Assembly: GCA_025331125.1 (NCBI GenBank)
Contig: JAOALB010000121.1
Span: forward strand, 1 to 64,000
Direction of reading: 5' to 3'
Source of the DNA: Mycogone perniciosa
Taxonomy: Eukaryota; Ascomycota; Sordariomycetes; Hypocreales; Hypocreaceae
DNA: 64,000 nucleotides
The notes under the pieces are model-generated. The model had not been told where the DNA came from and did not search any database. It worked only from the letters and a program-made list of their open reading frames with translations. A program made the position numbers and the translations under genes. Positions 11,053 to 21,374 of this stretch are shown here, piece by piece; the first letter of the stretch is position 1, and each line of letters opens with the position of its first letter.

Positions 11053-11075
11053 TACGAGGTATCGGATACCTCGTA
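11053..11075. promoter_or_regulatory. 23-bp palindrome upstream of the chitinase gene
   Basis: The arms TACGAGGTATC and GATACCTCGTA are perfect 11-bp reverse complements around a single central G, about 210 bp before the chitinase start codon. Its symmetry and position suit a site for a dimeric transcription factor, but I cannot name a factor. Confidence 0.45.
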
Positions 11076-11286
11076 CTGAATAAATTGTCTTTCCTCTCCC
11101 TTCATAGCCATTCCCATCCATTCCTGTCTGCGTCTCTGCTCTCTCCTTCATCAGCACACTCCTTTCTTCTCTTGCCGCTTTCAGTCCTTTTCATAGACAT
11201 CCTTGGATATTCCCATTCTGTACAGTTTGACCCTCACTTCCTTCAACACCGGCTGAGGCCCGTTAGACCTCCTTTTCCCTATCACC

Positions 11287-14200
11287 ATGACGGTTTCCCT
11301 ATCATCTTATCTCACCTCACTCCTCCTGGTAGCAGGAACAATAGCACCAGCTGCTGCCTCCCAGCGTGATGCTCGTTCAGACCCAAGTCTAGACGCGTGG
11401 AGTGCAGCAAACGATCGCACTACATCGCCCAAGACATGTCCCCTCTCGTGTCAAGATGGTGACTCTGACTCTGGCGACTTCTCGTCATGGTTCCTGTTTC
11501 CAGATGCAGCCAGTCTGGCAACTTGCAACGAGACCATGTTGCTGAGTTTCAACATCCAGGAGACTGCCATTGACGGGAAACAAGCACCTGTCACCGCCAT
11601 AAGATGGTGCAAAGCAGACTACAGCTTCAGTTCTGCGCAAACGAGCTCGGCAATGCCGAAAGACGACGTTGCCGCAGTCTGCTCGACACCCAACCATGAA
11701 ATTGTCAAGACTTCTGTCACTATTGGCGAGCCCGCTGGTAAATCTACCACCAGCAACAACAAGCCTTCGCTGGATGACCTTCTGTCCGCGGGACAACAAA
11801 TCCAAAACTACCTGAGCACAAAGAAACCCTCTTGCACGGAGAATGTTTTGAGTTTTGGTTACTCGCGATCTGCGTTCGTCAGTCTATTCGCCGGCGCTGA
11901 AGTGTACCAACATGGCGTCCATGCCGACATCTTGAGCCGCTTTTTGCAAGATGTGGAGGAGAAGAAGACCTTTTCTAAGGCCCAGATTATCCAGCTCTGC
12001 CCTGGCAATGGCCGCGGAGCCGACTATGTGGTCGGCATTATTGCAGCCCTCGTCGATGACTTGACTCTGGTCCAGGAGGTTGTGCGAACCTGGTCAGATG
12101 GAAGGTGCCTGTCTGGGAACCTCGAGAACTACATGACAGTCTCTCTGCGAGTTCCTAGTCAGGCTCAAGGCTCCAACAGCACACACTTTTTCCCCTCCTC
12201 CTCACCGGAGTCACCAGAAAAGGCCCATGCCTGGTCCAAGTCAAGACTCGCCGCGAGGGATACTTGCAAGACTACTACAGTCCAAGCTCGCGACGGCTGC
12301 TATGCCCTCGCCCAGCGATGCAGCATCAGTCAGTCAGACCTGGAGAAATACAATCCTGCCAAGGACTTTTGCAACACTCTTGTCCTCGATCAAACGGTCT
12401 GCTGCTCTGCTGGCACATTGCCAGATCCTATCCCTTCCGCCAACTCTGACGGTACTTGCAAGTCTAAATCTGTCGTTGGTGGGGATTCCTGCGCATTCAT
12501 GGCACAGAAGTGTGGGCTCAAGCCGGCAGACTTTACGAAACTGCACAGCGATGACATGAAATTTTGTGCAGCTTTGGCGGTTGGCCAACCTGTTTGTTGT
12601 ACTTATGGAAAGTTGCCTGATATTACTCCCAAGCCTAACGATGATGGATCGTGCTTTGTCTATACCGTTAACATGGGTGATGGCTGTTCTACCATTGCTG
12701 TCTCTGATGGACTCACTGTGGACAAGATTGAAGAGTACAACAAGAAGACATGGGGTTGGAATGGATGCAAGTTGCTTTTCGAAAAGTCGCAGATTTGTCT
12801 CAGCACGGGGACGCCTCCTTTTCCCACGTCCATCTCTAACGCTGTCTGTGGGCCGCAGGTCGCTGATACAAAAAAACCATCTTCTGGAAGCAGTGATGAC
12901 TGGGCCGGGCTGAACCCCTGTCCTTTGAACGTCTGCTGTAACATTTGGGGGCAGTACGGTACTACGGATGATTTCTGTGTCATCTCTAAATCAGAGACTG
13001 GTGCACCGGGCACGTCGGCGCCAGGCAAAAATGGATGTAAGTTGCAACAGACATACACATTCCATGTGGATAACGCCGTTTTCTAACGAGTCTAGGTATC
13101 TCCAATTGTGGTAGAGACATCATCAAAGGGCCGCCTCCGGCCAAGACAATCCGGGTCGCCTACTTTGAGTCCTGGAACTTGAACCGCAAGTGTCTAAGGA
13201 TGGATATCGATCAGATTGACACATCCAAGTACACGCACATTCATTTCTCCTTTGCCAACATCACCTCGAACTTTGGCATTGATGTTAGCGGTGCCCAAGA
13301 CCAGTTTGACCGCTTCAAGGCCATGAGTAGCGACGTCAAGAAGATCATCTCCCTTGGTGGATGGGACTTTAGCGCCGAGCCAGGCACTTTCAACATTCTT
13401 CGTGAAGCCACCAGAGCCGCGAACCGACCTACGTTTGAGAGTAACATTGTTGCCTTTATCAAACAGCACAATCTAGATGGTGTTAACATTAACTAGGAAT
13501 ATCCTAGCGTAAGTCACTCTCTCCTTTTCACCTTTAGCACAGGACAATGCTAACCTACTCACAAAGGCCCCGGACATTCCCGGTGTCCCTGCTGGAGACC
13601 CTGACGCCGGGAAGGACTACTATGAAACTTTGAGTAGTCTCAAGGCAACTCTTGGCAGCAGTAAGTCTGTATCACTCGCAGCTCCAGCGTCTTATTGGTA
13701 TCTCAAAGCCTTTCCCATCAAGGAGCTGGCAGACAAGATTGACTACCTCATCTACATGACCTATGATCTTCACGGTCAATGGGATTATGGCAACAAGTGG
13801 ACCTCCCCTGGTTGTCCTAACGGCAACTGCCTCCGCTCCCACGTCAACGTCACCGAGACTATGGACGCCTTATCCATGATTACAAAGGCGGGTATGCCGT
13901 CTAGCAAGGTCGTGGTGGGGGTCAGTAGTTACGGACGTTCGTTCAAAATGGCTGAGGCTGGGTGCACGGGACCCATGTGCCAGTTTACCGGTAGCCCAAG
14001 AGAATCTAACGCAGCCAAAGGTCGCTGTACTGATACCAGTGGCTATATCTCTGATGCAGAAATCAATGACATCATCATGTATGGGAACGTGAACAAGCAG
14101 TGGATCGATGCTGGGTCAAACATTCTGGTTTACAACGATACGGAGTGGGTTGCGTACATGGATGATGCTACGAAGTCAGATCGGGCTACTCTGTATGCTT

Positions 14201-15558
14201 CATACAACTTCGCGGGAACAACTGACTGGGCTGTTGACTTGCAAGAGTTCGTGGAGTAAGTGTTCTCCTTTTTCCAACGTCATGACATGGTCATCAGCAT
14301 GCTAATATGTTATCCAGCGGCTCTGGCGACGACGAAGGCTATGATCCTGACTATGTTGCTGACATCAACGTTCACTACTACGTAAAATGCGACTCCAAAT
14401 ACGACAACCTGGACCAGCTGAAGGATGGGAAGGGTGAAATCCCCCCCCTATTGCATGAACCAGTATATCGTCGATGTGGAAATCAAAATCATGAGCGATG
14501 CGCTAGACAAGTACAGGGACCTCGTCGACAAGGACTACGACGACAAATTCAAGATTTATGAGGATTACACCATCGAGCAGGTCCCCTCTCAGATCAACGC
14601 CTTCATGGGCAACGGACATGCTGGTGATTTCTTCAAGTGCGAAGAGACGGGCTACTGCACATGCTGCTCTAGTTGCGGGTATGCCAATTGTCTCGAAAAC
14701 TGCGACAAGTCAAAAGACTGAAAGGATGGTATCGGCACGCGTGAGACAACTTATCCCACCGTCTACCAGTATGGATCACATGGTATCGACTGGTACAACA
14801 CAATGGTGCCCAACGTGACATACACTCTGAAAGACCCGGATGGCTTTTATAAGGCTATCGGCAAGGACTGGATCAAGTTTGGCGATACCGATGTGAGAGT
14901 ATCGAACGGGTGTCAGTTCGCCGGCGAAGATATTCTTGAGTGTCAGAAAAAAAAGGACACCTGGTTCTGGAACTACCCTGAAGCTGCCGACAACATCAAG
15001 GTCTTCAACCCCAAGGACGTGATTGGTAAATCGTACGGCAAATCCAAAGACCTGCTTGACCACCTCAAACTGCTCAGGGCTATTGGCAGCCTAGACTCTC
15101 TGCTCAAGATGGCAGACTTGGCCGATGCAGCGGCTCTCCCGGCCTTGACGATGGCATCCGTCGTGGACAATATGGAGAAGGTTGTCAAGCAAGCTAACGA
15201 CATTGAAAAGAACGAGCGAGAGGAGACGATCGCCAACTTTGTCGGCGGTGTCCTCTTTTTTATTCCTTTTGTAGGAGAGGCGGTGGGGGCCAGTCTGACT
15301 GCTGTTCGCTCCGCCTTGGCGATGATTGAAGTTGCTGGAGAGGCTGGACTCCTGGCTTATAGCATTGTACAAGATCCTGACAATGCGTTCATGACTGTGT
15401 TCAGTACATTGGCGGGTGCGGGCTTGGGCCGTGGATCGTGGTCAAAGGCTGCAAATGAGAGGAGGGGTATGAAGGAGGAAGATGTCAAGAAGCTGGGACC
15501 GATCAAGAATGATTTGGGCAAGATTAATGACGCCCGTGGAGGAATGTGTAAGCTCTAA
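11287..15558 (+). pseudogene. LysM/CBM18/GH18 chitinase (subgroup C-like), multiply disabled
   Basis: This was a large secreted chitinase resembling the alpha/beta subunit of yeast zymocin-type toxins. A signal peptide (residues 1-24) is followed by an N-terminal region, three LysM-like repeats (about 328-375, 395-440 and 455-505, each Cys-bounded), a CBM18 chitin-binding segment (AVCGP..CCNIWGQYG..), then a GH18 barrel (AYFESWN, SLGGWDF, MTYD, YNDTEW) and the long C-terminal region typical of subgroup C. Introns are readable at 13037-13095, 13509-13566 and 14256-14317. Damage: at 13480-13500 the GH18 motif (family pattern DGxDxDxE) has Asn for both later Asp and TAG for the following Trp; a run of eight C at 14441-14448 shifts the frame by one; an in-frame TGA lies at 14719-14721. 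The rest stays open to 15558, so the loss looks recent. No functional enzyme can be made from this copy. Confidence 0.88.
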
Positions 15559-16504
15559 TGATATTGACATAGATGCGATGCCTCGATAGCTAGATAGATC
15601 ATACAGACCTGATACGGTCTTCCTTCCTAGTGTATAAAATACCCATAGGTTAAGACTATGGGTTATGGTTTTTAGGCTTATAGGTTAAAATTAAGTTATT
15701 CAGAAGAGTAATGCTATTGGAACAAATAGTCCATGCGCAGTCGTGAAATTCCAACTTGATATAACACTCAATTACAGCATATAATATAGCATCTACGGCT
15801 AGCTATTCTAAAATTAAATTACTTCAGATAACAGGTCTATATGTATTCCCTCTAGGCCGATTATTCTTCGATTTGAGAGGCAGAGACACGGCTCCGTTAA
15901 TTAGAAGTTTTCGCAACCCGCAAGCTATATGCTCTATAAAGTCCTCCGTAGCTCCCGCAATATCGATGGTAGCTAGTCTTCAATTTCGCCAACAAAATCG
16001 AAAAAAAAACCAGCAGCTTAGAGTTATCTATAGTATCGCTATACTAGGCTAATAAGAGGTCTAAAGGGAAATCTATTATAATATGGTATAGAATTAGTGT
16101 TGTTGTTGTGATTGAAGGTGCTATAGAAGATTGAGGAATTGAAAGCCAGGAACATTTCTGTGTGTATGCATGGACTATCTGTTCCAATAGCATTACTATA
16201 ACTTGAATCCTTGACCTATGTATTTTATATACTAGCTCGATCTACGCCTACTAGCCTTTTAACGCCTTGTGATTATTATCAGCTTGACAGCTGTCATCGT
16301 CGTCAACTTATAACTGACCTTGCGTTCACTATCTCTAAGCCCTCGCTTCTTATAATTTTTCTACTCCTCAGTTTGTTCTTGACTTCCCATTTCTTCCGTT
16401 CACATCACACCTGCTATCAACCTTGTCTTGCCATCACCACCAACGCCTTAGCTGCATCTCAACCTTCGCGATCCAACGACATTATCCAACATCGCTCAAA
16501 AGGC
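15559..16504. other. AT-rich intergenic stretch
   Basis: No gene seen. About 15640-16200 is AT-rich with scattered TA-rich words like those of the transposon block, possibly an old decayed insertion. The last 150-250 bp are C/T-rich and probably include the 5' leader of the zinc-finger gene. Confidence 0.5.
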
Positions 16505-17535
16505 ATGGCTGTCAAATGGACTCTCGCAGCCCGCGCCTGGGCAGGTCGCATTTTTCCCGGCAGCCTCACCACTGCCCGCCTGCTCCAACCGCTTCAAGCA
16601 ACCTACCGTCTAGGCGGCTGTTTGAAGCTGCTCTGGAATGGCCAGGCCACCTCGATCTCTCCATTCCAGAGCATCTTTCATCATGTGAAATGGAGCTCCA
16701 CGGCCACGATCTCTCAGAAGGAGCCAGGCTCGAAGACGAAGCGCTGCGTGCTGTGCGACTTGGAATTTCCAACGGCTAAAGTATATCGGGAGCACGTCAA
16801 AACTTCAAGCCAGCACAAGCACTGCTGCTTGCGATGCAAGCTCTCTTTCGAATCGGACGAAGCTCTTCAACAACACCTGACTGAATCTACCAAGCATAAC
16901 ATCTGTACTGAATGCGATGGCAAACCAGACTTCGGCTCCCCGAAAAGGCTCAAGGAACACAAGAACACCGTCCACCGAGATAGAAGCACTCCTCTTGATC
17001 TGTTCTTTCGTCGCTTTCAGTCTTTCAAATATGATCCATCTTTGCCGCCAGCCACCTCATACAAGAAATTACGCACGCACATGGGGTGGAAGGAGGATAG
17101 AGAAAATCCAGAAAGTAAACAAGCCTGGTCAGAGTATCAGAAAGCACTGATAGATGAAGTTCGAGTCTGGACTGGAGACGAGAATGACATCGTGGCATGG
17201 CACTCTCTTTGCAGGGCTATTCGAATCACGAAACCACCCCAGAGTATTAGCAGATGCACAGAGGTTTGTTTTTTTATTTGCAACCACACCCTATCATGTG
17301 GACTGTGCTGACATCAGGTTTTCAGCTTGTCCGAGCCACACACGTCAACATCGTCGACCTAATCCATTGGCACAGGAGCGGAGGCGACCAAAAGGGAGTG
17401 AGGATCTTCAGGACGATTGGCGATCTGTCGCGTTATACAATTAAGAAGGAGAAGATCTTCCCCCAAAAAATGGTACAGAATAACGAAGGGGAGACGAATG
17501 TCGTTCTTAGACATCTACTTCGGCGCCTGTTTTGA
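16505..17535 (+). CDS. C2H2-like zinc-finger protein, 322 aa
   Basis: Exons 16505-17263 and 17326-17535, with an intron of 62 bp (TTCAG acceptor). The start was chosen because the next residues form a basic, Arg-rich N-terminus free of acidic residues, which could be a mitochondrial presequence. The open frame continues further upstream but looks like leader. Cys/His pairs make three finger-like units: RCVLC..EHV..SSQH from residue 81, CCLRC..QQHL..TKH, and CTEC..LKEHKNTVH. The second half (a tryptophan-rich segment, then RATHVNIVDLIHWHR, IFP and VVLRHLLRRLF) looks like a conserved fungal domain of unknown function. Fingers of this kind bind nucleic acid or protein. No target can be deduced. 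Confidence 0.78.
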
Positions 17536-18454
17536 CTGCCCAGAGCGGAGAACGGTGCAAGTAGCGTGGATGATCAAATATCATCGATCATTCGACAAAG
17601 GGCTGAAGCTATGGAAGGATCACATGTGGACATGGAAGATGACTGGCTTGACTTGGAGAATTGCCAGTTTAGGGCATGTACTCTAGCTGTCAGGCTCCAA
17701 ACGAGCTAGGTATACATTGATTGTTGCTACGGAATACACAGAAGTTCATGTAAGACCCTCATGTTTACTTGAACGTCCATGACTACATCTCCCTCACACC
17801 CCTCTCTCCAAACAACTATAACTGCGCCTCCGGCACTTCGTACGTACTTGCAAATCACCCAAACCATAAAAGGCAACAATCCCAGCCTCCCTCATCTCCG
17901 ACGTCCCGCTCCCGGCCCCACCCGACCCGATCCGCTCCGGACGGTCGATCGCCCGCGCCTGAATCCCCTCTCTCACCTGTCACCTAAACCAACTCTATCT
18001 CTCCACCATAAATATGCATGCACGCACACATTTTGTGCAGCAAATGCAAACCACTCCCTCTCCTCCGGGATATTCTCTCCGTACCAATCACCCTCGCAAA
18101 AAGGCCTCTGTGGAGTCCCATACTAGATACGTGGCATGGGTGGAGGAGTGGGGGGAGCCTAGATATTACCCGATAGTAATACTAGTAGTACCACTACTGG
18201 AATCACGGTATCGCAAGAGAAAACTAGTGTTTTAAAAAAAGAAAAAAAAGCGGAAAATCTCGCATTTAACTCATCCCTAGGTTTGGTCTGCAGCTATGGA
18301 ATCCGATCCTCCACAGTCTGGCATTGAAGGGCTCCCCCCTCACCCATAAGTTTGATTTGCTCAGTGAAGATCCCCCATCCTCCCCTTTGGTGCGAAAGGA
18401 AGAAAAAACAAAGGCCCCGTCAGAATGATTCAGGAGAGAGAGAAATTTCCGAAT
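17536..18454. other. Intergenic stretch, no gene seen
   Basis: About 920 bp between the convergent zinc-finger and metallothionein genes, presumably holding both 3' ends. It includes an A-rich run near 18233-18250. No coding frame resembles a known family. Confidence 0.5.
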
Positions 18455-18753
18455 TTAGTGCTGTAGATTGGAATGTGGTCAGTTGTGCTGTAGCTGGTGG
18501 TTTAGATATAAAGATGGCTGGGCTATGAGACTTACGCCGCAGCTGGTGCAGGAGCAGCTCTCGCAGGCGCCAGAGCAGTTGCAAGTGGAGCAAGAGCTGT
18601 AGAAAATAGAATGGTCAGTACAATAAGTCTCCCAATCTTCGAATGTAGCATGAGAAATTCAAGTTTGTTGGTAGCAAGTCGCACAAGAATGACGCAACAA
18701 GTGCCAAGGGATGGGTATCAAGAACCGCGGGGCGAGGCATACCAGGGAGACAT
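18455..18753 (-). CDS. Metallothionein, 25 aa, three exons
   Basis: Exons on the minus strand: 18743-18753 (11 nt), 18536-18596 (61 nt) and 18455-18460 (CAC TAA). The introns, 18597-18742 (146 bp) and 18461-18535 (75 bp), both have GT..AG ends (GTATGC..CTACAG and GTAAGT..CTACAG). The product begins MSPCSC and ends CTSCGH, with Cys at 4, 6, 9, 11, 15, 18, 20 and 23, the C-x-C spacing of short fungal copper metallothioneins. In the family these bind Cu(I) or other soft metals in the cytosol and are metal-induced. A TATA-like CATAAAAGG lies about 130 bp upstream, followed by a pyrimidine-rich leader, as expected for a highly expressed gene. The phase-exact joins and Cys pattern make a chance match very unlikely. 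No typical metal-response element was confirmed. Confidence 0.9.
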
Positions 18754-21374
18754 TTTGAATGGTTGGTGAAGAAAGAGTCTTCGAAGTTGTTTGAAGTTTG
18801 TTTGAGTTGATTGAGATTGGAAGATGAGCTGATGATAGAACAGAGGAACAAAAACTCGAAAACTGGAGGAGAACCGCGCCTTTTATGCTTGAAAATAGTC
18901 TGTCCTAAGGCTGTTACGACCACGACGACCACTGCCAGCTCATACGACAGCGTAGCTGAAACCCCCACTTCTTGCCCGTGCCAGTCAGATCATTCCTAAA
19001 TGTAGTTTGCGGCCGCTGCCTGAACATGTGTGCCATGAATTTCGGACATGTCAACCAACCATGAGACGACGATTTCTGAATAGCATCCACCCAAAACCCC
19101 TCTTTCCCGCATGTCGGTGTATCATGCGCGTGGTCATGGCATAGTCCCATTGGTCAGACGACATGCCAGTTCCTAGAGGGCTGAACGGGCGAATCGGATC
19201 TGCAGAACCTATCTCGAATCGGAAAGAGAGAAAGAAGCGGTCCGATAATGTTGATAGTATTGCATATGAATGGCCGACGTGCATAGGTAGAAGATATGCA
19301 TGCCAAGGAACAGAGGCGCCTGTAAACCCATGTGCATTGGCATGTATGATATTGGTATCACCAACGCCGGGCGGTTAGGAAGGTAATACAACATGTGAAT
19401 GTGGACTCCTACAATTGGAGCCATAGAAGTGAAAGGCATCCGATGAGGGCTAGATGCGGCCTCTCCTACAGCCTCAGAAACGATAGGTCCTGTGAAGACA
19501 AAGAAAAGTGGCCTTTACCGGAGGACTTTCCATAATGACCTTTCTTCAATGCAATAGGGTGGAGAGAAACCGGTCACTTAACCTGTTTCGAGTGAGGCAA
19601 ATATGTCCGCTGACAGGAAGCTTTGACTACAAAGCAACGTCAGTGGAGATGATTTGAAAATCTTTCTCCTAGGAGAGGATCAAGTAAGATGATGAACAAT
19701 GACCTCGGCCAACCTATGCCCCAAGAAGAGACCGAGACCCCCACGGACGGAACACGAAGATAGAAGGCAAGTCTCATGACTGGAGAGGCTTCGTGTGATA
19801 GGGCGATGGACACGCGTGGCTGGCTTCAGCCACTTGTCGGTGTGGGCTGTGAGGCATATTTAGAATCATGCATTTGGCCTCATCCGGGATGAACACAAAA
19901 CTAACGAGGCAACGTGGCTCGAAAAATGCAAGACCCAGTGTTGAGCAGCTCCTCTATCATGCGTCCGAGGGTCCGATGAACGGGGGAGATGGACATGAAG
20001 GGGAGTGATCCGAGAAGAAGGCAAGAGAAGGAGAGAGAAGATCAGGCGGGATCATGAGACGACCCCCACGCATCAGAAGATTTTGCCGCCTGAAGCGAAA
20101 GAAAAAAGACAGAACGGAAAATGTAGGAAGAGGAAGAGGAAGAGGGAAAGGTGAGTGAGGCGTGCCTAGCTCGCCCGGCGGTTTGTCGGACAAGGCGAGA
20201 CGCGGTATCCGATCTTGCTGAACCGGATGTCGGGGTCTGGGCTGGATAGCTCCAAGAATCGGAGAGGGAAGATGAAAAGAGAAAGGAAATGATAATCACC
20301 TACCTCTCGCCACACCCCAAGAAGCGATGGACAACTGGGCCCGGAAGTTCGTGTCCCAGAAGTTCGTGTCCCGGACGAGCACAACAAGGGAGGATGAGAA
20401 AAGGGAAGAAAGAAGAGAAAAGGAGAATGACACCTACCATGATATTGACCAAGTAAGACAGACAGACAGGATAGCAGGATATCTGCGTCCAGTGTCTTCC
20501 TGGCCTGTGTGCTTGACGCTCGCAGTGTGAAGCAGTCCATGTTGGTAACGCCACCGAGCCGGAGACATATTCATCGAGGAATGTCGAGTTGGAGAAGTCT
20601 CCAGACTCCACCATAGATCATCCCGTGGACCATCCATCTGCAGCACTCATCTTCTGACGAGATAGAGGAGCAATGAGCATCTTGATGATGCCCTCACCCC
20701 AACACTCCGGAAACAAGAGAAAGGAGGGAAAGGAAAAAGAGAGAGCGGGATCGCCGTTCATCCTTATATCTCCTCCTCTTCCCCTCTCCTCGTCATCGCC
20801 ATGCCTACCATGCCAGCACACAATCTGCATATGCAGAAAACACGGGCATCTCATTCGAAGATAAACCCATGTCCCATACAAGACGTGATCCTCCCTATGC
20901 CAGGGAGCAAATCACCGCAGAGCAAATATGAGGGAGGAGAAAAGCCCAGGGTTCCATCCAGACCATCAAGGTGCCTACCTGCCCATCAGGGTGCGCACAA
21001 AGGCGGGATGCGCAAATCAACACCAACGAAAAATAATGTGATCCGTCTTTTTTAGGCGTTGATAATGATACTACTCCACAAAGGGGCTAATGAGAGATAC
21101 TAGATGGATAGGTTGCGGGGTTGAATGGAAATGGTTCAGTTTTGCTGTTCTTCTCCCCTCTCCTCTCTCCTTGGGCAGACGTGCGACACCACCCACCAAA
21201 TAGACCCTCCTAGATATCGGTAGGATATCATCTATCAATCACTTGGGCGCGGCCCGTCTGACAGGAAAACATTGATTGACCAAGGATACTAATACTGACT
21301 GACAATACTGTTTAGACATTCTGCAATATCAAATATCCCAAAACCTGTCACTGTCACGACGTCCCTGACTTGTC
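18754..21374. other. 2.6-kb intergenic region, possibly transcribed non-coding DNA
   Basis: No protein gene can be supported. It contains the metallothionein promoter at its left end. On the minus strand near 20300-20460 there are two good splice-donor-like GTAGGTG sequences, and the region is purine/pyrimidine asymmetric (AG-rich on the plus strand at 20040-20760). This could reflect an untranslated or non-coding minus-strand transcript. This is a guess. Confidence 0.4.
18879..18887 (-). promoter_or_regulatory. TATA-like element of the metallothionein gene
   Basis: CATAAAAGG on the minus strand about 126 bp before the metallothionein start codon. The stretch in between is CT/CA-rich with few G, typical of leaders of strongly expressed fungal genes. 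Confidence 0.5.

Larger units (their letters stand above)
9911..11286. other. Shared divergent upstream region with inverted repeats
   Basis: No gene seen in this 1.4 kb between the divergent secreted-protein gene and the chitinase pseudogene. It holds a 65-bp nested inverted repeat (10504-10568), a 23-bp palindrome (11053-11075), and the 9-mer motif at 10421 and 10918. A pyrimidine-rich stretch at about 11085-11280 is probably the chitinase 5' leader. Confidence 0.6.

Noticed and set aside
13037..13086. Chitinase first exon ending at the stop at 13084-13086
   Set aside because: The last codons lie in a 59-bp intron with GTAAGT donor, CTAAC branch and TAG acceptor; splicing joins Cys and the following CBM18 residues in frame.
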